NCBI GenBank assembly: GCA_028751875.1
Contig: CM054158.1
Span: forward strand, 5,724,050 to 5,788,049
Source of the DNA: Rapana venosa
Taxonomy: Eukaryota; Mollusca; Gastropoda; Neogastropoda; Muricidae
DNA: 64,000 bases
Reading direction: 5' to 3'
Part shown: positions 1-12,062 of the stretch, in pieces
Numbering within the stretch: position 1 is the first letter of the stretch
Layout of the letters: each line of letters starts with the position of its first letter
Translations under genes and position numbers: made by a program
The notes under the pieces: generated by a model
The model's input: only the letters and a program-made list of their open reading frames with translations
Databases searched by the model: none
What the model was told of the DNA's origin: nothing

Positions 1-433
1 AGGCATTCGGGTCATTCATGTTTCTTCAGTTGACTGACATCTCTGTAGGGCTTGTATGGTTTGAGAGGGCAAAGGTCAGAGGCTGTAGGATAATATGTGC
101 ACTATCACTTGTAATGTTCTTCTTTTCAGACAAACACATACACAGAGAGGTCATATGCTGAAATACACACACACACACACACACACATATACTCTCTCTC
201 TCTCTCTCTCTCTTGCTCACACACACACACACAGGTCTCTCTCACACGCACACAACACATTACACACACTGACCCACACCCACCCCCACCCCCCTCCCCT
301 TTCGCACCCTCCTCATATTCAAACAGCTAGTTCATTTTTTACATCACAGTTCTAGGCAAACATGAGAATACTGTCATACACTTTCGTTGACATTGAGGGG
401 GAGAGGAAGGACATAAAAGTCTGTGAAAACGTC

Positions 434-486
<53 letters not shown>

Positions 487-1686
487 TTATGGTAACTAGT
501 GAAACTGTTGAAACGCGATACAGGGGGAAATGGGATGGCATTTTGAAAGTCCTGGGGGTTGATGGTTCATCTCTTTGTTTGGAGATGATATCTTGTATTG
601 GGAATGTTCTCTTTAAAAAGATAATGGGGTTATTTTAAGTACTGCCTTTATTCTTTTATTTATTCTTTGATATGTCAGGCTCCTTTGTTTATTTAATTAA
701 GAAAAAAAGATTTTGAGCATCATCTTGAAAGTATACATGCTACTTTATTAACTTTTTAAAAAGGAAAGAGGCTGATTATATATATATATATATATATATA
801 TATACTCAACACACAGTGTTAACTTTACAAGAATATATAATATATTCTTGTAAAGTTAACACTGTGTGTCGAGTTTGTGTGTGTGTTTCTCTCTCTCTGT
901 CTATTGTTTCTGTCTCTGTCTCTCTGTATATATATAGATATATAAAAGATTATCAGCTTTATAATTATTTTTTTTTAAAGATGAAAGGCGGCATTAATAT
1001 TCACATTCGTCGTAATAAGTATTCAGTACGGGCTGTGATTCACTCTGCGTGAAGGAGTGTTTGTTGCAGTGTAGAAAGTAGAACTTCAGCTTTGTGTTTT
1101 CTTTTGATACGCGCAGCAAAGAACGTTGTGAAACATTTGGCAACTCAGGAAGGAAGGAAGGAAGGGAGCTTTGTCTAATTAGCGCTTGCACATGTCTGTA
1201 TACACACATCACACGGTGAATTCCATCTGTGTTTCTGTCTGCCTTGTGTCTTGCTGAAGCTCTGGTTTGAATCATGGGATTGCCTATTTCAGAACGATGT
1301 TGTTTCCGCTTGCTGTTAATTAACATGTTTTGCGTTGTTTTGGAGTTAGGTTGCTAAGTGTTGTTATGCTTCTTTGAAAAGCATTTTTTTGGGTGTAGAA
1401 CTGGTTAAGTTCATGTGTGGAGATGATGTTTGAAGGTGTCAGGGTTTTTTGGTTTTGTTTGAATATTTAGACATCATAGACTTGTGGAAGATAGATCTGG
1501 AGTGAAACTGCAGAGAGAGGTTTGGTTGCTTGTTGTGATGCTTAAAACATAATATGAAAATAGCTCTGTGTGTGTGTGTGTGTGAGAGAGACACGGAGAG
1601 AGCAAGTGCATGTGCATGTGTATTTGCAAGTATGTGTACATGCATGTGTGTGTGTGTGTGTGTGTGTGTGGAGAGAGAGAGAGAGA

Positions 1687-1730
<44 letters not shown>

Positions 1731-4169
1731 AAGTATTTCAACTAAATCATTGCTACAAGATCAAAAGACTGCTTTTTAGGATAATCACTTGAGTAAAGGG
1801 ATGCCAGTCATACTGACCTGTTCTTCTTTTCTTCAACAATACGCTGTTTAATTAATGTTGATACGGATAGAAATTATTTTTTATTTGTATGTGTATTTTC
1901 ACTGATGCTGATCCAAAACCCATCTACTACAACTGCCAAATTTTGTCTTTATTATTTTTTTGTTTTCCAAAAAAGAAATATTGTATTTATGATTTTTTGT
2001 GTGTTAAACGTCTGTTGCTTTAAAGGATGAAGGAGGGGGAAGAAAGGTTGTGTTGTTGTTGCCGATGGAGACTGCCAAATTCAGACAGAAAAATGACGTG
2101 AACTGTAGGTTGTCTTTTTGATAAAAATATACCCACTTCAGTTTTGTTCGATACACCATCAAAATCTGATTTTGGGTTAGTGTCTAATCATTCAACGGGC
2201 TAAATCTGCATATTTTTTTTCTGTTCAATACTTTCAACAAATTGTTGATCTATGTATTTCTGTACCATTTTGGTCGGTGGATTTTCCACTTGGTTTCTTT
2301 ATTTTCTGGTAGGCACACTTGTTTAATTTCCCGTATGCATTGTAATTCTGATTGGCACTCATCATTTCTTTCATTTAGTCATTCATATTTCTTTTTTTTA
2401 TTTTTAATTGGGGATTGATACTTACAAATTTGTTAATCAGGATTGATTCTTATTGCTTCATTTATTTTGAGCGCCCCCCCCCCCCCCCCCCCTTCCCTTT
2501 TAAACATTTTTCTGATCCTCACTTAATTTTTTTTCTTTTTTGTTCCTTTGCTGCTTTGAGGCTTTTGTTTGTTTACGTTTTAATGTTTTTTTCTGTTGTT
2601 TTATAAGTCTTCTCTTTTGAGATTTTGTTCGTTCTAATTTTTTCCCCCTGTTGTTTTAGAAGTCCATTCTTGTTGAGTTGTTTGGTTATGTTTCATTTGG
2701 GGGGATGGGGTATTGTTACTTTAGAGGTCCATTTCCTTGTATTTCTGACACCTCCCACTCCCCTCCCTTTCTTTCTTTTGCCAACTGAACAGGGCTGGGG
2801 GGTGCTGGATAGAATTAAGCGTCGATTCTTCCCCCCCCCCTTCCAAAAATCCTGATGACTCATGTTGGGAGTTATGAAAGAGACCTGGCAGGTTCAGAGT
2901 GTGGGGTTTAAGGATTTTCCAGGTCAAGTTTGGTGCAGACCCTCCAGTGCCTTAGAGTCCATGTCATGTGTTTCCACAGGCAGAAGATCAAATACACGTG
3001 TTAAAGATGATGTAGGTTGTGGCAGTCAGTATTCAGGGGTGGGGGTGAGGGATGAAACCTGCTCATACCCAGCATGCATCTAAGGCTCCTCCAGCAGTTT
3101 GGGTTATATGTTCAGCTGGTTACAAAATCTACTTGGACAAATAGTTGGTGGGGAATTTTTCTTTTTAGTGGGTTTTTTTGTTGTTGGTGGTGGTGGTTGT
3201 TTCTTGGCTAGAGTCATGAGGTTTGCCTATGGTGTCGTGTTGGACTATTTTTTGCCCACCTTTAAGGAAGCTGCATTCCATCTTCGGGATGTTTTTGGTT
3301 TTGTTTCTTTTTTTAATTTTATTTTTAAAGCATATGCAGTGTAGCATCATAGGGAACATTTTGCATGTAGTGATACTTTTATTAGAAAATGGAGATTTTT
3401 GCCACCCACTGCTTTCTGGCTTGTCCCTGTCTTTTTTACTTTTTGACAGGGTTTGTCATTTTTTAACATTTTGTTGTTGTGTCTTTGTGCTTGCATACAC
3501 CGGCACATGCATATATACACACAACACGCACACACATTCAGGCATGCATGTGCACACACAGTGTTCTCACTCTCGCTCATATATGTTAACTTCTGCACAA
3601 ACTTTAGGACATATTGTAATATTCCCAGCAGTGGATAAATGCATGTACATGTGTACTTTTTAGTACATAGCTATTTTTCACGCTTGGAGAGAGGGAGAGA
3701 GAGAGAGAGAGAGATCCCAACATACCAGAGAACTCTGCAAAACTTGCAGGCAGTATACCTTATTTAATTTTTTTTTTTTTCATTTTTAACTCTCTTACGA
3801 AGGACTGACCTGTGATGTCAAAACATACATACCTTTGGTGTGTTCCCCCCTCCCCTTCAAAAGTGGTTAGGGTTGTTTTTTTGTTGGCTTTTATTTGGGG
3901 AGGGGTTGTTGCTTTAAAAAAAAAAAAAGCTTTGTCAATGGTCATAACTTTAGTGTTGTGGTGTTTTTGGTTTTTTAAAAACAAGTTTTGATGGCAACAC
4001 CGTGTTTTGCTTTGTTTTATCCATTTTGGAAATATTAGTTTGATCCTTGTGAGCATTGAGAGAAGAAAGGAACAAACCAGCTTAAGTAGACAGACTGACA
4101 TCAGACACATTCACCATTTTCTTTCTTTACTTTTATTTCTTAAATGTCCACTGCATGATTTCCTAACAG
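1..4169. other. T-rich region without a confident gene
   Basis: No conserved protein was recognised. The stretch holds CA/CT/AG microsatellites (about 165-260, 440-482, 1570-1730, 3690-3715), a C homopolymer near 2475, a palindrome at 805-873 and a fragment of a dispersed repeat near 2880-3080. The plus strand is clearly T-rich, like the introns of the plus-strand gene KIFC1 in this window. This suggests, without proving it, that this is intron or 3' sequence of a plus-strand gene starting left of the window. Confidence 0.4.
805..873. repeat. 69-bp near-perfect palindrome
   Basis: The arms 805-837 and 841-873 are reverse complements with one mismatch (808 against 870) and essentially no spacer. 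The left arm is preceded by a (TA)n run. The arms contain GTTAACTTTACAAGAATAT and its complement. It could be a tiny foldback or MITE-like element, or a cruciform-prone sequence. Confidence 0.8.
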
Positions 4170-4245
4170 GGGAGGGAACAGACCGAGGCTCCATACTTAG
4201 TCTTACCCTACTGGGAAGACCGTTTCATGTTGCCATGGAAGACGG
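4170..4245 (+). other. Possible exon of an unidentified plus-strand gene
   Basis: The segment is preceded by a pyrimidine-rich acceptor ending TTTCCTAACAG and followed by GGGTAACA, which can act as a donor. In one frame it reads EAPYLVLPYWEDRFMLPWK. In another frame it stops at the TAA just after the putative donor, so it could instead be a terminal exon. No family was recognised and two frames are open, so this is a weak call. Support comes only from the splice-like borders, richer composition than its surroundings, and the poly(A) signal about 800 bp downstream. Confidence 0.15.
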
Positions 4246-5057
4246 GTAACAAAATCAGCCCTTGTGTGATACTATTGTTAGGAAGAGGTTGCTTTTTTAA
4301 ACTTTGATGTTCGGAAAAATACATTTTTTTCAATTTCTGATTTTTTCAGTTTGGAAATGAACATTTCTTTATTTGTTCATTCATTTTACTTATTTCTTTA
4401 GTTTTTGTTTTGTTTGTTGTTTTTTGTGTGGCGAGTACTGCCTGCAGGGGAAGAGCTGTTTTCGTGGTCAGTTTGTCAGATTTTTGTAAATTCATATAAA
4501 AAGATGTTCTTTCTGCCAGTTGAACCCGTTTGTTTAAAAATGTCTTTTTATGGTAAGATGCCAAGATTATGCTCAAGATCACAGTTATACACCAAATGAT
4601 TGTTGTGAAGGCTTGCTGTTGATATATTCATTCAAAGTCTTGTTTTTGTGAAAGTGTGCCGTTTATTATGGTTGGGAATGTTGGCTGTCAAAGCACACTG
4701 TTGACATAATTCAGGATGTTTATTATCAATGCTTGTTATTGATATGACTCTGCCAGGTTCATATAGTTGTGACTATGTAGTGGGTTTTTTATTGTACAAT
4801 TTTAGTTGTTTTTGTTGTCGGCGATGTTTGACGATTGCTGATGTTGCCTGTAAACTGTCCACACAGTTGTAGTGCTGTCTGTCGTCATTTGTGAGCAGAC
4901 TTATCCTTTGTGTGTTCATTTCATGACATTTCTTTGTAGTGTTGTTGATTGTCGTTTTTATTCATATTTCTTGACAGAGTATATATATATATATATATAT
5001 AAAGAAAATTATATCTCTTCTTTCCTTTTTCAATGGTCAGATATTCTATTGCATATG

Positions 5058-5063
5058 AATAAA
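5058..5063 (+). terminator. Candidate poly(A) signal of an upstream plus-strand gene
   Basis: AATAAA is followed within 35 bp by a GT/T-rich stretch (AAGTGTGCTTTTTT). It lies where the plus strand stops being T-rich, consistent with the 3' end of a plus-strand transcript converging on MED18. The proposal rests on motif and composition only. Confidence 0.3.
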
Positions 5064-5931
5064 TGATAAGAATATTGCGCAGTATCTAAGTGTGCTTTTT
5101 TACCTTGTCATGCTGCATTCGAAAGTTGGATTGGAGAGAGATGTCCAGCGAGAGAGAGAGGGGGGGGGGGTTGTGCATGTGGGGCCCAGTGGTTAAAGCA
5201 TGAACTAATGATGTGAGGAGGGTATGGGTTTGAGTCTCAGTGGCACTGTCGGTTAGAAGAGACTTTCTCCTGGAGGGAACACAGACTCTGACTCCAGTTA
5301 TGATGTCAAGGTGAAGCTTCAATGATGCAGCATTACATCATCTTGTGCACATTTAAAAAAACAAAAAAACCAACCTATGAACGTTACATAGAAGAGTCCA
5401 CTAGGCCAACTAAGGCCAGTGGTATGGATGACATACATACAATATCCTCCATACAGAGGGATGGGCTTCACCAGATTCAATCTGTATCACACACAGAGCC
5501 ACAGATTGATGCATCGTCTGAAAGACTGATATGAAATCTAGAACTGTGGAACTTTGGTCAAATTTTTAACTCACTAATCAATCTTCACGATCAAAACTCA
5601 TCTTTATTTCTGTTTTTTCTTCCCATTACCTGCGTTTGGCCACATGGGTTTTGCTATTCTCTCATTGGCAATGTCACTGAATCCTGTGGCATGAAAATCC
5701 ATGACGTCAGCAGGGCCAGTGAAGACTGGAGCAAATGGAGAAGGAGGATCGTGTCAAGTCAAGTCCAAAACACTTTAATCATCCAATGAAGGGCAATTTC
5801 AGTTGTCGGCGTCACAACCCAATGTCGGTGTCATTGGGTGCGGCATATATCGCCACAACTCCGTGATGCCGACAGGTGAGGGGAGAGAGTGAGTAAAAAC
5901 AGACTCCAAAGTGATGGTACGAATTCATTCA
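5064..5931. other. Convergent intergenic gap with SINE fragments
   Basis: About 5180-5320 is a tRNA-like SINE head: CCCAGTGGTTAAAGCAT resembles an A box and GGGTTTGAGTC resembles a B box. About 5750-5820 is a retroelement 3' end on the minus strand whose tail is built of TTGAC repeats (GACTTGACTTGAC as read on that strand). No gene was seen. Confidence 0.4.
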
Positions 5932-5937
5932 TTTATT
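5932..5937 (-). terminator. MED18: Candidate MED18 poly(A) signal
   Basis: TTTATT on the plus strand is AATAAA on the minus strand, about 340 bp past the MED18 stop codon and followed by a T/GT-rich stretch. This gives a 3' UTR of ordinary length that includes the CA-rich microsatellite at 6070-6260. Confidence 0.4.
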
Positions 5938-6279
5938 CATGAACCAAAGATCAGCCTGACAACATCAGAGGAATCATAGCCATACATATATACATGAACA
6001 AAGCATTATGCTTCAACAACAGCACACTGATATATCGTCAGTGAAACAGAACAATGTCAATGATGTACACACATGCACACACTCACAAACGTGCACACAC
6101 ACACACACACACACACGCACACTGCTGCTCCCTTGCTCGCAAACACACACGTCTGATTTATTTACACATACTAACATGTACATGCTGGAACATGCACAGT
6201 GAATACTAATGTACACACACGCACAAACACACAAACACGCACAAACACACGCATGCACACACTTCTCCTTCCCTCCTGC

Positions 6280-6322
6280 TCAAGGCAGACGTCTGTGATC
6301 GAACTTCTCCAGCACAACCAAC
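6280..6322 (-). CDS. MED18: MED18 exon 6 (terminal, 43 bp)
   Basis: The acceptor is CAACAG. One base completes Pro, then LVVLEKFDHRRLP and a TGA stop at 6282-6280. It matches the LVHLEKIDPKRLM type of C-terminus of MED18 proteins in frame and in length. Confidence 0.9.
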
Positions 6323-9300
6323 CTGTTGCTTTGTCAAGGAAAGTACAGTAGAACACAGCACAAAATAAGGATAAAAACAACAGACCGGCAACAAGCTTTA
6401 ATGTTGCCCTGAAACCATCTTCACATTAATAATGGGAACTGAAATATCCCAAACCTTACAGTACACACTTTCAAAACTAATCTGAAAACTTGTTCTGAGA
6501 TGGCTGAAATGCTTATTTCTCACAGAGTGCACTGGAATATTTGTGTGTGTGTGTGGCAGTGTAAATACGCCTACAGGCCTATAACGCCCATGCCTGAATT
6601 TCTATAGACCTCTGGGCCTGATCTGGTTGCCACCTTGGAAAAAATATCTTTTTTTCCTTCAGTATTCTGGAATGGTCTTTTCTTTTAAATTCTGCACTCT
6701 AGAGTGATGTGGCTAAAGAAGGTGCATGATGTGTGTGTGCATGTGTGGCTGTATTATTGGGGTATCATGCTATACAAAGACAATGTATCATTTATTATTA
6801 TTAACACAAGATGTGCATTAAAAAATTTTTTTAAAACCAGAATTATGAAACAAACACTCAAGCCTTATAAAATATTAACCCCTTTCATCTTGTGAGCATT
6901 CCCCACCAAGCCCCCAAAACTTTTGAGCATTTGACACAGAACCTAGCAACCATAACAAAGACTCAACATCAGTATTCCTGTCTGTTTCCCCAAAGTTATT
7001 ACTTTCATTTTTTTTCTTTTAAAAAATATGAAGACACCAATCTGCTACTATTTTACTCACTATTTTTGTTTCAAACCACTTCTGTAATACTGCACAAGCC
7101 AGACGATGAAGCTGCAATAAAATCAAGATCCCACCCCCTCCCCCCAAAAAGCAAGCTGATTTTCACCACACACACAGAAAAAAGGATACGGTTTGAGTTG
7201 TTCGGCGAAGTTTTTCATGTCTTCACCAATGGAGTCCTGGCCTAGCGGGGCCACCACACTCAGCTCCACCAGGTGTGACTGGGATATGGGCTCCAGGGAG
7301 TCGGTTTTACCCGGCTGCTGCATCTGGGGAGCAAAAGGACACACAAACCACCAGCAGTGTACATGTGTGATGGGGGAGTGGAGTCAGTACCAATGTCACC
7401 TCATGGGGCAAAAATCCTCTTGAGCGGGTATCTCCGTAGTGGCTCAATCCTGGGCCACTAAATTACGAGCGCAACACTCTGACTACTTCGACACTAGGAT
7501 GTCACACCCCCTCCCTTCCGTTACATATGAAAAAGAAAACTTTGTAATCATGGCTCTTGTCTTGAAAAGAAAATCAGTGCTATATGATTACCCTTCCCCA
7601 CCCCCCTCCGATAAAAAAAAAAAAAATAAAAAAATTGAGTGTAGATCATTCCAAAAATGCTTTGAAGTTGAATGAGTAAGAAGTTTTGGATGTGCAGAAT
7701 AAAATTTTTTTTTTAAACAGCACAGAGTTAATGTTTAACAGCTTACCCTCATTCAAGACAACAGTCTCCTGTTTATGCACACCCCCTCTGGTAAAAAAAA
7801 CCCAAAAAAACCTAAGCAAACGGAAAAAAAAAGTAACAATAAAACAAACAACAAAAAAGTACCATCACCACCAAGAAACAAAAAAAATCCAGCAAAACAA
7901 TAACAACAAAACCCACACTTTTATGCTCTAACAAGTAGACTATCCTGCTTTAACCTGGGACATACACAGGTCTACAAGTCTCTCCTGAAGAAATTGTTCA
8001 AGTGAATTTTCCCCCTTGGAGTTACCGTTCGTGCCAAATCCATTCTCCTTGGGTCTTTTCCCTGAGACTATAAAAACAGACTCTGTGCACAAACGGACAG
8101 ACACAACATCTTGTACATATGTCAAAAACCCCATCCGCTTTTCAAGAAGAGTAGGTCAGATTTGGCCTGTGGTATGGTATGGTCAACATAAACCCTTGAA
8201 ACCTCTCACACACACACACACTCTGCTACCTGGGGAGGGATGGGCAGAGCCACAATGACCCATGCCTTAAGGAGCTCAGGAAAACATCCTCAGTCACGTT
8301 CATTCTGAAGATGTTGGACACACCTGTCTTTGCATACAAGTCCCTCACGAAAAATATAACTCGGGGTCCAGTCAAACAGACAGACAAAGAGAAAACAAGA
8401 AAACACAGATTCACAGAAACAAAGTGAAAAAACACAAACCCCTGTCTTACCCTGTAGATTTTGGACACCATGGCCTTCATGCGTCCTTTATGGAAAACAT
8501 AACCTCTGGCAACGTATTCATGATCCAGCCTGGATAGAGAGAAAGTAAAAAAATAAATAAAAGATCAAGCAATTTGTATGGAAAGACAATGAAAGAAGGG
8601 GACTGGGCTCAACTCAATATCTCTTTTTCCTGACAATGTCAATTAAAAGTTCTCTCTAGAATACTCAGAAGATCAGTTCATACACAAGACTATATTTCCC
8701 CCAGTATTTTGTGTATGCAGCTCTTTTGCCTACATTATTTAAGGTAGCCGCATTCCGACTTCAGGGTTGCTCGAGACTACAAACTGAGCTGAACAAACAA
8801 GTGAAAAACACCCAAACGGTGTGCATGAATAAAGAAAAACAACGAAACCTCCTTGTTCAGAACCAGCTTCTAAAACAATTATCACAACATTATTATCAGT
8901 ACCCTGGCATAACATGAATATAAGCTTTATGTTTTTTGTTGTTTTTATTTTTAAAGCAGCACAATATCTTGCTTTAACAATAAAAACTTAATCACTGATC
9001 CTTTTCATTCTTGAAAAAAACCTTCTTTCTGAGGAAATATCTGAACATAAATGGCAAATATCACACAAATACTACTGAAATAGGAGGAGGAATCAAAGGA
9101 CTATATGTGACACACACCCTTAAATTCAGACTAGTACCTAAATACTAGCTAGAGCCACGGAGTGACACTGCCACTTACTTGAACCCCAGCTCATGGAGGA
9201 ATTCCCGCACGTTGTTGGAGCAGGCCACGTCATAGCAGGCCCTCACCAGTGTGTGACGGTTCTTGTCCCCCACCTCCGCCTGCCCCAGGTAACGAATGTA

Positions 9301-9743
9301 GCTGGGGAAAAAATTAGTGACATGTTAGCAGACTCTGAAAAAAAAATTAATTAAGTTTGCAATAATAAAACAAAACAATATAAATGAACAATTTGATTAT
9401 TTCAGTTTACATCCAAACCCCACTGCACATGCATGCTATATACTGATCATTCATTAGCCAGTAATTTGAAATTAAGGCTGAAAACACTTAATTCGTGTAA
9501 GTAGTAAGTCTTCAATTTCAAAGTCTTTCCACTTTAAGTGATACCAGACGGCCCTTAAATAGGAGACTGAATAAAAGAGACGGACGGATGGATGGATGGA
9601 TGGATGGATGGATGGATAGATAGACAGACAGACACTAGACAGAGACAGACAGACACTGAGACAGACAGACAGAGAGATCTACTCTGTGTGTTGCGTGTGT
9701 GCATGTGTGTATACATGTGTATGTGTTGTGACTGTGACAGTGT

Positions 9744-9778
<35 letters not shown>

Positions 9779-9918
9779 TGTGTGTGGGAGGGGGGGGGGG
9801 TGTTGCATGCATGCGTGTGAGAAGAACTATAAATACAAAATCAGGAAGCTTTTGCTTGATTTTTTAATATTTCTTTAGCGATCACACTACGGCCCAGCCA
9901 ACAACTGAAGCCATATAT

Positions 9919-9958
<40 letters not shown>

Positions 9959-10293
9959 CACTTTATCAGGGATGTCACCATGTTTTTTTTTTTTTAAATG
10001 TTACCAACCAACTGCATCAAATCACAAGCAACGACCAAACCTGCTCACCCTGCAAAAAAAACTCAATGTCTAAACCACTATGACTCTTAAACTAGTTAAA
10101 CTTAAAGCAGTTATGCCCAGGATCTGAGGATGAGGACACCAGCTTTTCTCATTCATTTACTATTGCCATAGATATATAATAATATATATACATAAATTTT
10201 GTTCGTGACTTCTGACTTTCAATGAAATTGTTGAAAAGGTGATAGTCCAAACTTAGAAATAAGTTGTCCAAATAAACAACAGAACCTCCTACC

Positions 10294-10324
<31 letters not shown>

Positions 10325-11918
10325 AAGAACAGAAAGAAAGAAAGAAAAAGAAAAGAAGAACACTTCGAACAGTGTCAAACCAAATTTACACACATCCCCA
10401 CCTAAAAAAAAAAAGAAGAAAAGAAAAGGTGATCTCTTTCACTTTAATTGTGTTTTTAAAAAATCAATTATTAACTGTCTCTAGTACAGCAATGGTTGTT
10501 TTTTTTTTTAAAGGATCAAAGGAGAGAAAGAAAAAAAAAGCAAACTGTCCAGTGTCCACAAAAGTTTTGTTTCTGAAAATATTATTTCAGAATAGCATAT
10601 TAACTTATTAAGGCACATACTAACTTAGTTACTAAGACAAAGAAAAAAACCCCATAAACCCCCCCAAAACTTAGTTACTAACTAAGATGGTACTTATATA
10701 CTAAAATAGTCATGTGAACACCAACACCATGATGATGAACATGTGTACACACAGTCACCCACCCACCCACATACACACCCGCACAAATATGAATACAAAT
10801 TCAACTATTTAAAAAATAAAAAAAGAGAGACATACCAGGGTGCTTCAGGATTGTTCAGAGCTTCCCGAACTCTGAACAAAATGTACTGACTCTGCTGGGT
10901 AGACAGGTTGTTTTCTGGAACAAAAAAATTGAAATATTTCAGATTTTAAACAAAATATTGGTTTAGCTTCTCTATGTCTAAAGTATACCAAAAGAAAGTA
11001 AAATCATTTCTCACTATTAATTTTGTGTTATATAATTTGTAGAACTTAAGTAGAACTAGGACACTGGACAGACTATATATATATCTTGATAATTTAATTT
11101 TATGCAATAATAGGTAATTGATTATAATATATATAGTCATAACAGCAAAAAAGGAAGTCGGGTTTGGGGCTGAGACACCATGTTTTGACAAAGAGTTTTG
11201 TACAATACAGTATATATAACACATTACCGTTTATGTCACAGCAGATTTCTCTGTGTGAAACTGGGGCTGGTCTCCCACATCAACACAAGACTAGAGCAAC
11301 ACCACCCACTACTTTTTAATATCTTTTCCTCATTCCTGTCTGTATCAGTGGTGCATACATGTGTATTTGTTTCCCTTTAGTATCAGAATGGCTTTTTTCT
11401 ACAGAATGTTGCCAGGAACAAGGTAACTTGTTGCCGTGGGTTCTTTTGCGTGCGCTATAGGAGTGTTGCACACGGGGCCTACATTTATCGTTTCATCCGA
11501 AAGACTAGCACCCAGACCACCACTAACAGTCTAATGAATGGATGTGGAAAAAGTTTCAGGCACATTGAAATGGGGATCGAACCAGGTGGGGATCGAAACC
11601 CCGGACTTTTTGCTTTCTACTTCTACTGTTTTACTTCTACTGTTCTAGGCACCTCTAGCTCACCGATGAAGACTGTCCATTTATTTAACACATCTTTTAC
11701 TACCCACACGACCTACACATAAAGTACTCACTCAGCTGATACACCGCTTCGTAGTCATGAAACGGTTCTGGCTGCATGTCTGCATTATCACACAGGCCTC
11801 GAAGTCTGTGAAGAAACAATTCGCAGTGAGGATCCAAAATGCTCCCTTGAAGAAGGTACTCTTGGAAAGGTGCAGTGTTTCGAAATGCTGTGGTAAATGA
11901 TGTTGCTGCGTTTTCCAT
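6280..11918 (-). CDS. MED18: Mediator of RNA polymerase II transcription subunit 18 (six exons)
   Basis: MED18 is a subunit of the Mediator head module. It pairs with MED20, contacts the MED8 C-terminus, and helps couple transcription factors to RNA polymerase II in the nucleus. Six exons join in frame: 11918-11732, 10914-10836, 9301-9179, 8529-8451, 7323-7190 and 6322-6280, all with GT donors and AG acceptors. The product is 214 residues, against 208 in human. Conserved stretches visible are EYLLQGSILD (20-29), HRLRGLCDN (37-45), IRYLGQAEVGDKNRH (from 91), HEYVARGYVFHKGRMK, LVELSVVAPLGQD (174-186) and MKNFAEQLKP (192-201), ending LEKFDHRRLP. The short final exon was found by matching the expected C-terminus and splice phase. 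The gene is complete. One oddity is that the exon 2/3 junction encodes Cys where human MED18 has Trp (APW). Confidence 0.95.
6323..7189 (-). other. MED18: MED18 intron 5
   Basis: The plus strand is A-rich. The intron holds a short GT run near 6541 and poly-T/poly-A tracts, and nothing else was recognised. Confidence 0.6.
7190..7323 (-). CDS. MED18: MED18 exon 5
   Basis: The acceptor is TCCCCAG. The exon runs MQQPGKTDSLEPISQSHLVE to MKNFAEQLK plus two bases of a Pro codon, then the donor GTATCC. It carries the conserved ELSVVAP and FAEQLKP motifs. Confidence 0.95.
7324..8450 (-). other. MED18: MED18 intron 4
   Basis: The intron is A-rich, with A/CAA low-complexity runs at 7610-7910 and a short CA run near 8208. 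No gene or clear mobile element was seen. Confidence 0.6.
8451..8529 (-). CDS. MED18: MED18 exon 4
   Basis: The acceptor is CTATCCAG and the donor AGG|GTAAGA. The exon encodes LDHEYVARGYVFHKGRMKAM followed by VSKIYR, matching the MED18 motif around HEFVAKG. Confidence 0.95.
8530..9178 (-). other. MED18: MED18 intron 3
   Basis: Around 8735-8775 there is a fragment resembling the dispersed GTCGGAATG/GGCTACC repeat, in reverse orientation. Otherwise this is A/T-rich sequence with nothing recognisable. Confidence 0.45.
9179..9301 (-). CDS. MED18: MED18 exon 3
   Basis: The acceptor is TTCCCCAG and the donor AA|GTAAGT. The exon encodes YIRYLGQAEVGDKNRHTLVR through HELGF, a strongly conserved core block of MED18. 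Confidence 0.95.
9302..10835 (-). other. MED18: MED18 intron 2, microsatellite-rich
   Basis: The intron holds (GGAT)n at about 9585-9617, a GACA-rich tract to 9675, (GA)n and (GT)n at 9745-9785, (TA)n at 9918-9956, and a C-homopolymer followed by A-rich sequence at 10290-10355. There is no coding signal. Confidence 0.7.
10836..10914 (-). CDS. MED18: MED18 exon 2
   Basis: The acceptor is TTCCAG and the donor TG|GTATGT. The exon encodes NNLSTQQSQYILFRVREALN and on to NPEAP. It ends with two bases of a codon that becomes Cys after splicing. Confidence 0.9.
10915..11731 (-). other. MED18: MED18 intron 1 with a SINE
   Basis: This AT-rich intron contains a SINE copy at about 11385-11660. Nothing else was recognised. 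Confidence 0.55.
11385..11660 (-). mobile_element. tRNA-derived SINE, second family (SINE-B)
   Basis: The copy shares TTGCCGTGGGTTCTTTTG, CACACGGGGCCTACATTTAT and CATCCGAAAGACTA with the element at about 12795-13088. The tRNA-like head lies at the right end on the minus strand, with a B-box-like GGTTTCGATCCCC; its A-box end is degenerate. Confidence 0.55.
11732..11918 (-). CDS. MED18: MED18 exon 1
   Basis: The ATG is at 11918-11916 and the exon encodes MENAATSF through YQL plus one base. Its donor is A|GTGAGT at 11731. The start is chosen because EYLLQGSILD then falls at the position expected for MED18 N-termini. Confidence 0.93.
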
Positions 11919-12049
11919 GTTTCTGCTGTCTGATCTGTCGCTGCAGAAGTAACTTCTAATTTATTTCAGTTTTTTAAATAGTGACAGCTTCCAGTACACA
12001 ACGCTTCATGTACAAAAGCACCCAGCGTTAGCCTATTTACGGAAGAACA

Positions 12050-12062
12050 GCCCGGAAGGAAG
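12050..12062. promoter_or_regulatory. MED18: Candidate ETS-type site upstream of MED18
   Basis: CCCGGAAGGAAG, with ACGGAAG 12 bp to its left, lies about 135 bp upstream of the MED18 ATG. CCGGAAG sites are common in TATA-less housekeeping promoters. This is a motif match only. Confidence 0.3.
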
